Both the position numbers and the translations under genes were made by a program. A DNA stretch of 64,000 nucleotides from Azospirillum doebereinerae (lineage in GTDB: Bacteria > Pseudomonadota > Alphaproteobacteria > Azospirillales > Azospirillaceae): the NCBI RefSeq assembly GCF_003989665.1, contig NZ_RZIJ01000004.1, forward strand, positions 62,001 to 126,000. The letters are read 5' to 3'. The notes beneath the pieces are model-generated. The model had not been told where the DNA came from and searched no databases. It worked only from the letters and a program-made list of their open reading frames with translations. Positions within the stretch are counted from its first letter, which is position 1, and each line of letters opens with the position of its first letter. Shown piece by piece: positions 1 to 7,851 of this stretch.

Positions 1-1555
1 CCACGAGGCGAGCTTCCGCGAGGTGCTCGACGCGCTGGAGCGCGGGCGGGGCGACCCGCGCGTGAAGGGCGTGCTGGCCCGGCTGGGCGGCGATTCGGTC
101 GGCTTCGCCCAGACCCAGGAGCTGCGCGCGGCCGTCGAGCGCTTCCGCGCGTCCGGCCGCTTCGCCGTCGCCTTCTCCGAGAGCTACGGCGAGGGCGGGG
201 CCGGCAACCGCGCCTATCTGCTGGCCAGCGCCTTCGACGAGGTCTGGCTGCAGCCGCTGGGCATGGTCGGGCTGACCGGCCTGTCGGCGGAGGTCCCGCT
301 GGCCCGCGCCGCGCTCGACATGCTGGGGGTGCAGCCACAGCTCATGCAGCGGGAGGAGTACAAGAGCTTCGCCGAGACCTTCACCCGCAGCGAGCTGACC
401 CCCGCCAACCGCGAGATGCTGCAAGGCTTGGTCGGCGACCTGACCGAGCAACTGGTGGACGGTGTCGCCAAGAGCCGCCGCCTGCCCCCCGCCACGGTGC
501 GCGCCGCGCTGGACCGCGCGCCGCTGCTGGAGGGCGAGGCGCTGGAGCTGAAGCTGATCGACCGCATCGGCTACGCCGACCAGGCGCGCGACGCCGCCGT
601 GGCGCGGGCCGGCTCCGGGGCCGAGGCGCTGGAAGTCGCCGATTACCTGAACGCCGCCGGCGGGCCGCACGACAGCGGGCCGACCGTGGCGCTGATCCAC
701 GCGGTCGGCACCATCACCGGCGGCAAGAGCGGCCGCCCGGCGCTGGGCGAGGTCACCGCCGGGTCGGAGACCATCGTCCAGGCCATCGAGGAGGCGGTGG
801 ACGACCCCGACGTGCGCGCCATCCTGTTCCGCATCGACAGCGGCGGCGGCTCGGTCTCCGCGTCGGAGGCGATTTACCGTGCCTTGGCCAAGGCACGCGA
901 ACGCGGCAAGCCGGTGATCGCCAGCATGGGCGACGCCGCCGCGTCGGGCGGCTACTGGATCGCGCTGGCGGCCGACCGCATCGTCGCCTCCCCGGCCACC
1001 ATCACCGGCTCCATCGGCGTGGTCGCCGGCAAGATGAGCTTCGCCGGGCTGTCCGAGAAGGTCGGCGTCCAGTGGGGCCGGGTGGCGGCGGCGCGCAACG
1101 CCGGCATGTGGTCGCCGATGCACCCCTTCTCGCCCAGCGAGGAGGAGCGGATGACTGCCATCATCGACGCCACCTACGCCAGCTTCCTCAAGCGGGTGGC
1201 CGACGGGCGCAAGCTGACCGCCGAGCAGGCCCGCGCCGCCGCCAAGGGCCGCGTGTGGAGCGGCCAGCAGGCGCGCGAGCTTGGGCTGATCGACGCGTTC
1301 GGCGGCCAGGAGGAGGCGCTGACGCTGGCCCGCACCGCCGCCGGGCTGGCCGCCGACGCCGAGGTCACGCTGACCCCCTACCCCGCGCCCAAGTCGATGA
1401 CCGAGGAGTTGCTGGGCCTGCTGTCCGGCAAGGGCGAGCTGGTCGGCGCGCTGGCCGCCGTGGCGGAGCTGCGGCCGCTGGCGGCGTCGCTGCGGCCGCT
1501 GCTGGGCGGTGAGGGGGTGCGGGCGGCGATGCCGGCGCTCGATCTGGGGCGTTGA
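1..1555 (+). CDS. sppA: Signal peptide peptidase SppA, 67K type (5' end missing)
   Basis: Membrane-anchored serine protease that degrades cleaved signal peptides, using a Ser-Lys dyad. The reading frame is open from the first bases, so the start and N-terminal membrane anchor lie upstream of the window. About 517 codons remain. Both tandem domains of the long E. coli-type enzyme are visible. The first carries the general-base lysine in the YKSFAETFTRSELT segment (codon 362-364). The second carries the nucleophile serine in AAASGGYW (codon 944-946), followed by the ATITGSIGVV segment typical of the family. The C-terminus ends normally. A large inverted repeat follows at once and separates it from the next gene. 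Confidence 0.93.
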   Translation, partial: HEASFREVLDALERGRGDPRVKGVLARLGGDSVGFAQTQELRAAVERFRASGRFAVAFSESYGEGGAGNRAYLLASAFDEVWLQPLGMVGLTGLSAEVPLARAALDMLGVQPQLMQREEYKSFAETFTRSELTPANREMLQGLVGDLTEQLVDGVAKSRRLPPATVRAALDRAPLLEGEALELKLIDRIGYADQARDAAVARAGSGAEALEVADYLNAAGGPHDSGPTVALIHAVGTITGGKSGRPALGEVTAGSETIVQAIEEAVDDPDVRAILFRIDSGGGSVSASEAIYRALAKARERGKPVIASMGDAAASGGYWIALAADRIVASPATITGSIGVVAGKMSFAGLSEKVGVQWGRVAAARNAGMWSPMHPFSPSEEERMTAIIDATYASFLKRVADGRKLTAEQARAAAKGRVWSGQQARELGLIDAFGGQEEALTLARTAAGLAADAEVTLTPYPAPKSMTEELLGLLSGKGELVGALAAVAELRPLAASLRPLLGGEGVRAAMPALDLGR

Positions 1556-1588
1556 GGCTGTCAGGCAAACCTGTGAAAGTCCCGGCAG

Positions 1589-1708
1589 GCTTGCCCCCAC
1601 CCCGGCCCTTCCCCGCTGGGCGGGGGAGGGGGACTGTGGGAGCTTTGCCGAAATGCGGCGGCAGTCCCCTCCCCCGCCCAGCGGGGGAGGGTTAGGGTGG
1701 GGGCAAGC
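1589..1708. repeat. Long inverted repeat, C/G-rich (copy 1)
   Basis: Two arms of about 45-48 bp face each other around a loop of roughly 25 bp. The left arm opens GCTTGCCCCCACCCC and the right arm ends AGGGTGGGGGCAAGC. Each arm also carries an internal C-run/G-run hairpin built on CCCCCGCCCAGCGGGGGAGG. A diverged copy sits at 5513-5623. It looks like a dispersed intergenic palindromic element. No transposase or other coding sequence is associated with it. Confidence 0.8.
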
Positions 1709-2539
1709 GGAGCGAGGGGCCTCGACGACCCGCTGGCCCGGATCGTCGGCGCGGTCCGCGCCGCCACCGGCGTGGATTTCTCGCATTACACGCCCGCCAC
1801 GCTGCGGCGCCGGATCGAGCGGCGGATGCGCGCCGCCGGGCTGACGACGATGGACGGCTACGCCGCCCTGCTGGACCGCGATCACGGCGAGGCGGCCGGG
1901 CTCTGCAAGGAGATGCTGTTCGCCGTCACCCGCTTCTTCCGCGACGAGGCCGCCTTCCGGGTGCTCGCGGGCCGGGCGGTGGAGGGGCTGATGGCTGGCC
2001 GGGAAGGCCCCGGCGCGATCCGCGTCTGGGTCTGCGGCTGCGCCACCGGGGAGGAGGCCTATTCCATCGCCATCCTGTTCGCCGAGGCGCGGGAGCGTCT
2101 GGGCCGCGACGACGGCGTGACGATCCTCGCGACCGACATCGACCGGCGCGCCCTCGAACTGGCCAGCCTCGGCGCGTATTCGGACGCCATCGCCGAGGAG
2201 GTCTCGCCGGAACGGCTGGCCCGCTTCTTCGTGCGGCAAGGTGAACGCTACACGGTCGCGCCGGACATCCGCCGCACGGTGGATTTCGCGCCCCACGACG
2301 TCACGCGCGACCCGCCCCTCACCGGGATCGCTCTGGTGAGCTGCCGCAACCTGTTGATCCATAGGGACCCGCCCGAGCGGCGCGGCATCCTGGAGCGGTT
2401 CCGGCAGGCGCTGCGACCGGACGGGTTCCTCTTCCTGGGCACCGGCGAGACGCCGGACGGCCTCGAACCGGACTTCCACCTTCTGGAACCCCGCGCCACG
2501 CTGTTGCGAAGGTCACCACCGCCCCCGCCTTCGTCCTGA
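1697..2539 (+). CDS. CheR-type protein-glutamate O-methyltransferase
   Basis: SAM-dependent methylation of glutamates on chemoreceptors (or another target) is the family role. The N-terminal helical domain (about residues 10-75) is followed by the methyltransferase domain. Its SAM-binding motif is VWVCGCATGEEAYSIAIL near residue 115, with LATDID downstream. The CheR signature SCRNLLIH is near residue 215. Length, 280 residues, is normal. The only start that keeps the full N-terminal domain is GTG at 1697, which lies inside the preceding inverted repeat and has no obvious Shine-Dalgarno. The next ATG (about 1827) would remove the N-terminal helices. No cheA, cheB or cheW gene is adjacent, so it may serve a non-canonical pathway. 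Which receptor it modifies cannot be told from sequence. Confidence 0.85.
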   Translation: MGASGARGLDDPLARIVGAVRAATGVDFSHYTPATLRRRIERRMRAAGLTTMDGYAALLDRDHGEAAGLCKEMLFAVTRFFRDEAAFRVLAGRAVEGLMAGREGPGAIRVWVCGCATGEEAYSIAILFAEARERLGRDDGVTILATDIDRRALELASLGAYSDAIAEEVSPERLARFFVRQGERYTVAPDIRRTVDFAPHDVTRDPPLTGIALVSCRNLLIHRDPPERRGILERFRQALRPDGFLFLGTGETPDGLEPDFHLLEPRATLLRRSPPPPPSS

Positions 2540-2657
2540 CCGCCGCGACGAAGGCCGGGCAGCCCGCCCAGAAACGCGGGGCTCCGCCCTTGCGCCGAAT
2601 CCTCCGCCGACTATGGTGGGGCGCTTTCCGGATCCGTTCCACCGAGACGCCGCCGCC

Positions 2658-4202
2658 ATGCCCGACACCGCCCCGCCCGTCTTCACCCACCGGGAAATCC
2701 TCCAGGTCTTCAGCGGGGTGGCGCTCGCCATGCTGATGGCGGCGATGGACCAGACCATCGTCGCCACCGCTCTGCCGACCATGGCCAGTGAATTCGGCGG
2801 GCTGGACCTGCTGCCCTGGGTGGTCACCGCCTATCTGCTGGCCTCGACCGCGACGACGCCGATCTACGGCAAGCTGTCGGACCTCTACGGACGCAAGCGG
2901 GTGCTGCAGGTCGCCATCCTGCTGTTCCTCGCCGGGTCGGTGCTGTGCACGGCGGCGCAGAGCATGACGCAGATGATCGTCTTCCGCGGCATCCAGGGCC
3001 TGGGCGGCGGCGGGCTGATGTCGCTGGCCTTCACCATCATCGGCGACGTGGTCGCGCCGCGCGAGCGCGGGCGCTACCAGGGGATGATCGGCGGCGTCTT
3101 CGCGCTGGCCAGCGTCGCCGGGCCGCTGCTGGGCGGGGTGTTCACCGAGACCATTGGCTGGCACTGGATCTTCCTGATCAACCTGCCGCTGGGCGCGGCG
3201 GCCCTGGTGATGACCCACCGGGCGCTGGACCGGTTGCCGGCCGGGCGGGCGAAGCCCCGCATCGACCTTCTCGGCGCGGCGCTGCTGGCCGGGGCGGTGA
3301 CCAGCCTGCTGGTGGTGGCGACGCGCGGCGGCGGCCCCGGTTTCGGCTGGACCTCGTCCGGCTGCCTGGGGCTGGCGGGCCTGGGGGCCGTCCTGCTGGC
3401 GGTCTTCCTGTGGCACGAGCGGCGGACGGAGGAGCCGATCTTGCCGATGCATCTGTTCCGCCTGCCGGTGGTCGCAATCGCCAACCCGGTGGTCGCGGTC
3501 TCGGCGATGGTGCTGTTCGCCGGGATCGTCTTCCTGCCCTTGCACCTGCAATTGGTGCAGGGCGCCGGCGCCACGGCGTCGGGCCTGTTGCTGCTGCCGC
3601 TGGTGCTGGGCATGACGCTGGGCTCCGTCGGCTGCGGGCGGCTGATCGCCCGGACCGGGCGCTACAAGACGTTCCCGCTGGTCGGGCTGACGCTGGCGGC
3701 GGCGATGTATCTGGTGCTGGGGCTGTTGCCGGCCATCGCCGGGGACGGGCTGTGGTCCACGCTGGTGCTGGTGCCGCTGGGGATGGGGCTGGGTCTGGTC
3801 ATGCCGGTGATGACGGTCGCCGTGCAGAACGCGGTGGCCCAGCGCGATTTGGGGGCGGCGACGGCGTCGGTCGGGTTCTTCCGCTCGCTGGGCGGGTCGG
3901 TCGGGGTGGCGCTGTTCGGCGCCGTCTTCAACACCGCTGTGTCGGGAGAGCTGGAGAGCGCCGGCCTGTCCGGTCGCGCTGTGCTGGAGCATGGCGCGGC
4001 GGCGCTGAACGGCCTGCCCGCCGAGGCCAGGGCCGGGGTGACCGCCACGCTGGAGCGGGGCTTCGCCACGCTGTTCCTGCTGGCCGCCGCGCTGGCGGTG
4101 GTCGCCTTCGCGCTCACCCTGTTCCTGAGGGAGGTGCCGCTGCGCTCCGCCGCCGCGGGCAGGGAGCCGCCGGGCAAGGATCAGCCCGCTGGAGCGGCGT
4201 AG
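2658..4202 (+). CDS. MFS multidrug exporter, DHA2 (14-TM) family
   Basis: Proton-driven efflux permease of the EmrB/QacA branch, about 514 residues with around 14 hydrophobic segments. The diagnostic DHA2 motif is seen early as MAAMDQTIVATALPTM, followed by the loop 2-3 motif GKLSDLYGRKRV and the antiporter motif in TM5 (ASVAGPLLGG). I place the start at ATG 2658 (MPDTAPPVF). An in-frame ATG 45 bp upstream adds residues with no family resemblance. No membrane-fusion partner gene lies beside it, so it may act alone. It converges on the next gene with only 4 bp between stop codons. Substrate unknown. Confidence 0.88.
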   Translation: MPDTAPPVFTHREILQVFSGVALAMLMAAMDQTIVATALPTMASEFGGLDLLPWVVTAYLLASTATTPIYGKLSDLYGRKRVLQVAILLFLAGSVLCTAAQSMTQMIVFRGIQGLGGGGLMSLAFTIIGDVVAPRERGRYQGMIGGVFALASVAGPLLGGVFTETIGWHWIFLINLPLGAAALVMTHRALDRLPAGRAKPRIDLLGAALLAGAVTSLLVVATRGGGPGFGWTSSGCLGLAGLGAVLLAVFLWHERRTEEPILPMHLFRLPVVAIANPVVAVSAMVLFAGIVFLPLHLQLVQGAGATASGLLLLPLVLGMTLGSVGCGRLIARTGRYKTFPLVGLTLAAAMYLVLGLLPAIAGDGLWSTLVLVPLGMGLGLVMPVMTVAVQNAVAQRDLGAATASVGFFRSLGGSVGVALFGAVFNTAVSGELESAGLSGRAVLEHGAAALNGLPAEARAGVTATLERGFATLFLLAAALAVVAFALTLFLREVPLRSAAAGREPPGKDQPAGAA

Positions 4203-4206
4203 GCCC

Positions 4207-5280
4207 TTATTCCTTCCTAGGGTCGGGGAAGTGGCGCTCCTCCCCCAGCTTGTCCTCGATGTAGAGCATGTTGACCATCACCAGCGCCACCACCGCCAGC
4301 GGCGTCGCCAGGAACATCCCCATCAGCCCGAACAGCACGCCCCCGGCGGCGATGGCGCCGATGGTGACGACGGGGGGCAGATCGACCACGCTCTTCTGGA
4401 GCAGCGGGGTGATCAGGTTGCCCTCGACCTGCTGGATGACGAGGTAGAGCCCGGCGACCCACAGCGCGTCCTGCGGCGACTGCGCGAAGGCGATCAGCAC
4501 CGCCGGCACCGCCGCCAGGAAGGGGCCGATCAGCGGCACGAACTCCAGGATCCCGGCGACCATGCCGAGCGCCGGCGCCGCCGGCATGCCGAGCAGCCAC
4601 AGCCCCGCCGTCGTCATGACGCCGACCGCCGCCATGGCCGCCATCTGGCCGAGAAGCCAGCGCCACAGCGCGTTGCCGGTGACGTCCAGCACCTCGCGCG
4701 CCCGGTCGTGGCCGCGCGGCGGCACCAGCAGCACCACGCCGCGCCGGTAGACGCCGGGCGAGGCCGCGAGGTAGATCGCCGCGAACAGCACGACGATGGC
4801 GTCGCCGATGAAATAGGCGACGCCGGAGGCGACGCTCTGCAGCCGCGTCATCCAGGGCCACTGCTTGCCCTGCTCGACCAACTGGTCGTGGATCGGCGCC
4901 GGGAGCTGGCCGATGGCGTGGGTGACCTGCTCGCGCAACTGGTCGACCTGCGACGCCACCGACTGGCCGAGCAGGAAACCGCCGCCGCCGATCAGCGCCA
5001 CCAGCGCGACCAGCACCACGGCCAACCCCCAGCCCTGCGACAGCCCGGTGAAGCGCCGCACCAGCCCGGCCAGACGTTGCAGCAGAATGGCGAACAGCAC
5101 GCCGGTGAAGATCAGCAGCAGCGCGTCGGCGACGCGCCACGCGAACAGCGCCAGCGCCGCGACCCCGGCGACGATCAGCACTTTCCAAGTGAAGACCGCC
5201 AGCTCGCCCCGGCCCGCGCGGGCGGGCGGATCGCCGCCGATGCGGATCGCCGCCTCCGCCGCCTGCCGTGTGCTGTCCAT
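4207..5280 (-). CDS. AI-2E family transporter (PerM/YdiK type)
   Basis: Integral inner-membrane protein of the AI-2 exporter-like superfamily, about 357 residues with 7-8 predicted membrane segments: a pair near residues 30-75, one near 145-165, then a C-terminal cluster. Family hallmarks are the PPRGHDRAREVLD stretch and the GNLITPLLQKSVVDLPPVV segment. Members export small molecules or ions (AI-2, indole, Na+/H+); the substrate here is unknown. The start at 5280 (MDSTRQ) has GGAGG seven bases upstream. A longer frame to 5328 lacks such a site. Confidence 0.88.
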   Translation of the reverse strand: MDSTRQAAEAAIRIGGDPPARAGRGELAVFTWKVLIVAGVAALALFAWRVADALLLIFTGVLFAILLQRLAGLVRRFTGLSQGWGLAVVLVALVALIGGGGFLLGQSVASQVDQLREQVTHAIGQLPAPIHDQLVEQGKQWPWMTRLQSVASGVAYFIGDAIVVLFAAIYLAASPGVYRRGVVLLVPPRGHDRAREVLDVTGNALWRWLLGQMAAMAAVGVMTTAGLWLLGMPAAPALGMVAGILEFVPLIGPFLAAVPAVLIAFAQSPQDALWVAGLYLVIQQVEGNLITPLLQKSVVDLPPVVTIGAIAAGGVLFGLMGMFLATPLAVVALVMVNMLYIEDKLGEERHFPDPRKE

Positions 5281-5452
5281 AGCGCGTCCTCCGTCTTCCG
5301 CAACCAGGATGCAACGCGGCGCAGGCACGGCGGTTGCCGGACGTCGAGAGCCTAGGCCGTCGGCGGTACTCCGAAGTTCGGAATGGTGGATGCGATTTCG
5401 CGCCCCATATCAGGTTGGACGCCAAGGAGTCATTCTCGCTGATGTCACCTTC

Positions 5453-5481
5453 AAGCCCGCCGCAAGGCGGGCTTTCTTTTT
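5453..5481 (+). terminator. Rho-independent terminator with no upstream plus-strand gene
   Basis: Nine-base-pair stem AAGCCCGCC / GGCGGGCTT (5453-5461 and 5466-5474) with a GCAA tetraloop, followed by a T-rich run TTTCTTTTT on the plus strand only. Both flanking genes are on the minus strand and point the other way, so the RNA it ends is not one of them. Confidence 0.75.
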
Positions 5482-5512
5482 GGGGGTGCGTTGGGACGTG
5501 CGAGGCTGGCGA

Positions 5513-5623
5513 TGCCCCCACCCTGACCCTCCCCCGCTAACGCAGGGGAGGGGAGTGCCGCTGGATTTTCACAAGGGTCCGGCCTCCTCCCCCGCCCAGC
5601 GGGGGAGGAATGAGGTGGGGGCA
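5513..5623. repeat. Long inverted repeat, C/G-rich (copy 2)
   Basis: Diverged copy of the element at 1589-1708. The left arm starts TGCCCCCACCCTGACCCTCC and the right arm ends GAGGTGGGGGCA. The inner hairpin CCCCCGCCCAGCGGGGGAGG is shared with copy 1. It lies just downstream of the histidine kinase gene. Confidence 0.75.
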
Positions 5624-5641
5624 AACCACCCGCCGCACCCT

Positions 5642-7096
5642 CTACCCCCCCGCCGCCTCTGCCGCGAACACCAGCGCCACCTTCAGCCCCGGCTCGTTGT
5701 CCGACAGCTCCAGCCGGGCGCCGTGCAGCGTCGCCACCGCGTCCACCAGGCTCAGCCCCAGCCCGTTGCCGGGCGAGGCCCGCGCCGTGTCGAGGCGGAC
5801 GAAGCGTTGCAGCACCTTGTCCCGCGCCTCGGCCGGGATGCCGGGACCGCTGTCGGCCACGGTGACGCGCGCCGCCTGCCCCGGCCCGGCGCCGTCGAGC
5901 ACCAGGTCGATTCGCCCACCTTCCGGCGTGTACTTGATCGCGTTGTCGAGCAGGTTGGACACCGCCTGCGCCAGCAGTTGCCCGTTGCCGCGCACCGTCG
6001 CGCCTTTGCGGATCTCCATGGCCAGCGTCTGCCCGCGCTCCTCCGCCACCGGCTCGTAGAGGTCGGCGGCGAGCTGCACCACCTCGGTCAGGTCGACCGG
6101 CTCGAAATCCTGGCGCTTGGCCCCGGATTCGGCCTCGGCGATGGAGAGCAGCGCGGTGAAGGTGGCGAGCAGCCGGTCGGCCTCGGCGATGGTGTCCTGC
6201 AACACCCCGCGGTAGACCTCCGGATCCTCGGTCTCGTGGATCAGCGCCAGCTCGATGCGCGAGCGCAGGCGGCTCAACGGCGTGCGCAGGTCGTGGGCGA
6301 CGCTGTCGGTCACTTGCCGCATGCCGGTCATCAGCCGTTCGAGGCGGTCGAGCATGGCGTTCAGGTTGCCGGCCAGCCGGTCGATCTCGTCGCCGCCGCC
6401 AAAGCGCGGCACCCGGTCGCTGAGGTCGCCGGCCATGATCTGGCGGGTGGTGCGGTTGATCGCCTCGATCCGCCGCATGGCGCCCCGGCTCAGCAGCAGC
6501 CCTCCCCCCAACCCCAGCATGGCGGTGACGCCCAGGATCCAGCCCAGCGAATGCACCATGCGGTCGCGCAACTGGTCGATCTCGCTCATGTCGCGGCCGA
6601 CCAACAGGCGGAACTGCCCCGGCAGGGTGAAGGTCACCGCCTGCGCGGTGGAGGGGCGTTCGGTGGTGCCGCCGTAATCGGCGACCTTGAAATGGGTCCA
6701 GCCGCTGGCGCTCGGCACGGCGCTGGGCCAGCCCGACAGGTTGCCGGCGAGGATGACGCCCTGCGGCGTGGTCAGCAGGTAGATGGAGTTGTTGCCGGCG
6801 ACCGCGCTGCGCCCGCGCACCACCTCGACCAGCCCGGTCAGCCCGTAGCCCCGGTAATGGTCCTGAAGCCCGGCGACCTCCAGCGCGATGGTCTCGCCGA
6901 TCTCCTGCTCCAGGAACCCGGCGGTGGTCCGGTAGACGACCAGCAGGATGACGCCGACCGACAGCACGAACAGCGCCAGATACAGCAGAGCCAGCCGGAA
7001 AGCCGTGGTGCGCAGCAGCCGCGACCCCACGGCGACGCAGGCGGCCAGCCGGCCGTGGGGGCCGGTGGTGCCGGCCTCCTCCGCCGTCGCGGTCAC
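5642..7096 (-). CDS. Membrane sensor histidine kinase
   Basis: Inner-membrane kinase that autophosphorylates on histidine and passes phosphate to the regulator encoded just upstream. Order of parts in 484 residues: TM1 about 33-55, a periplasmic sensor of about 125 residues, TM2 about 184-203, HAMP about 205-258, H-box VAHDLRTPLSRLR with His268, N-box NLLDNAIKYTPEGG, G1 DSGPGIP and G2 GNGLGLSLV. All catalytic boxes are intact. I start it at GTG 7096, which overlaps the stop of the regulator gene (GTGA), so translation is probably coupled. Longer upstream frames would run through the regulator gene. The linked degP-like gene suggests an envelope-stress stimulus; that is inference. Confidence 0.92.
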   Translation of the reverse strand: MTATAEEAGTTGPHGRLAACVAVGSRLLRTTAFRLALLYLALFVLSVGVILLVVYRTTAGFLEQEIGETIALEVAGLQDHYRGYGLTGLVEVVRGRSAVAGNNSIYLLTTPQGVILAGNLSGWPSAVPSASGWTHFKVADYGGTTERPSTAQAVTFTLPGQFRLLVGRDMSEIDQLRDRMVHSLGWILGVTAMLGLGGGLLLSRGAMRRIEAINRTTRQIMAGDLSDRVPRFGGGDEIDRLAGNLNAMLDRLERLMTGMRQVTDSVAHDLRTPLSRLRSRIELALIHETEDPEVYRGVLQDTIAEADRLLATFTALLSIAEAESGAKRQDFEPVDLTEVVQLAADLYEPVAEERGQTLAMEIRKGATVRGNGQLLAQAVSNLLDNAIKYTPEGGRIDLVLDGAGPGQAARVTVADSGPGIPAEARDKVLQRFVRLDTARASPGNGLGLSLVDAVATLHGARLELSDNEPGLKVALVFAAEAAGG

Positions 7097-7770
7097 TCCG
7101 AGGCCCGCAGGCTGTAGCCGGCCCCGCGCACGGTGTGGATCAGCGGGGTGGGGAAATCCTTGTCGATCTTCTGGCGCAGCCGCGCGATGTGCACGTCGAT
7201 GACGTTGGTCTGCGGGTCGAAGTGATAGTCCCACACGTTTTCCAGCATCATGGTGCGGGTCACCACGCTGCCGGCGTTGCGCATCATGTATTCGAGCAGG
7301 GCGAACTCGCGGGGCAGCAGCTCGATCGTCCGGCCCGCCCGCTTGACGCTGCGCGACAGCAGGTCAAGTTCCAGGTCGGCGACGGCCAGCCGGGTCTGCG
7401 GCTGCGCGGCGCCCCGGCGGCGGACCAGCACCTCGATGCGCGCCAGCAGTTCGGAGAAGGCGAAGGGCTTGGTCAGGTAGTCGTCGCCGCCGGCCTTCAA
7501 CCCCTTCACCCGGTCGTCGACACTGCCCAGCGCCGACAGGAACAGCACCGGGGTGTCGTTGCCGGCGGCGCGCAGCACCTGGACCAGCGAGAGCCCGTCG
7601 CGCCCCGGCAGCATGCGGTCGACGACCATGACGTCGTAATGCTCCGCCCCGGCAAGGTACAGGCCCTCCTTCCCGTCGTTGGCGACGTCCACCACGTTGC
7701 CGGCCTCCTTCAGCCCCTTGGCGAGGTAGCTGGCGGCCTGCTGATCGTCTTCGATGACAAGGATCTTCAT
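7093..7770 (-). CDS. OmpR/PhoB-family response regulator
   Basis: Two-domain DNA-binding regulator of 225 residues. The receiver domain has the acidic pair in VIEDD, phospho-acceptor Asp51 in VVDRMLPG, the switch residue region LFLSALG and Lys in LTKPF. The C-terminal winged helix (about 125-222) ends in VRGAGYSL, as usual for this family. Start taken at ATG 7770 (MKILVIEDD), the standard family start. GTG at 7779 sits nearer to GGGAGG and could be the real start, adding three residues. It is co-transcribed with the kinase downstream (4-base overlap) and probably with the protease gene upstream. Confidence 0.93.
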   Translation of the reverse strand: MKILVIEDDQQAASYLAKGLKEAGNVVDVANDGKEGLYLAGAEHYDVMVVDRMLPGRDGLSLVQVLRAAGNDTPVLFLSALGSVDDRVKGLKAGGDDYLTKPFAFSELLARIEVLVRRRGAAQPQTRLAVADLELDLLSRSVKRAGRTIELLPREFALLEYMMRNAGSVVTRTMMLENVWDYHFDPQTNVIDVHIARLRQKIDKDFPTPLIHTVRGAGYSLRASE

Positions 7771-7806
7771 GTCCAACACTGTAACCTCCCGGAACGGTCC
7801 GGCCAA

Positions 7807-7827
7807 GGGCGGGGGTTCACCCCGCCC
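7807..7827 (-). other. Intercistronic hairpin between protease and regulator genes
   Basis: Perfect 8-bp stem GGGCGGGG / CCCCGCCC with a 5-base loop. It has no U-run, so it is more likely a partial terminator, RNA-stability or processing element than a full intrinsic terminator. Confidence 0.45.
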
Positions 7828-7851
7828 TCGGGACCGGACGCGCCCGCGCGC

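Larger units (their letters stand above)
5281..5641. other. Intergenic region with orphan terminator and repeat copy 2
   Basis: No convincing protein gene. It holds the promoter side of the AI-2E gene, a strong plus-strand intrinsic terminator (5453-5481) that serves no annotated plus-strand gene, and the second copy of the C/G-rich inverted repeat (5513-5623). The 5300-5481 stretch is a candidate small-RNA locus. Confidence 0.5.

Noticed and set aside
4865..7117. 750-codon plus-strand frame across the AI-2E gene, intergenic repeat and kinase
   Set aside because: It crosses an intrinsic terminator and a palindromic repeat and opposes a kinase with all catalytic boxes.
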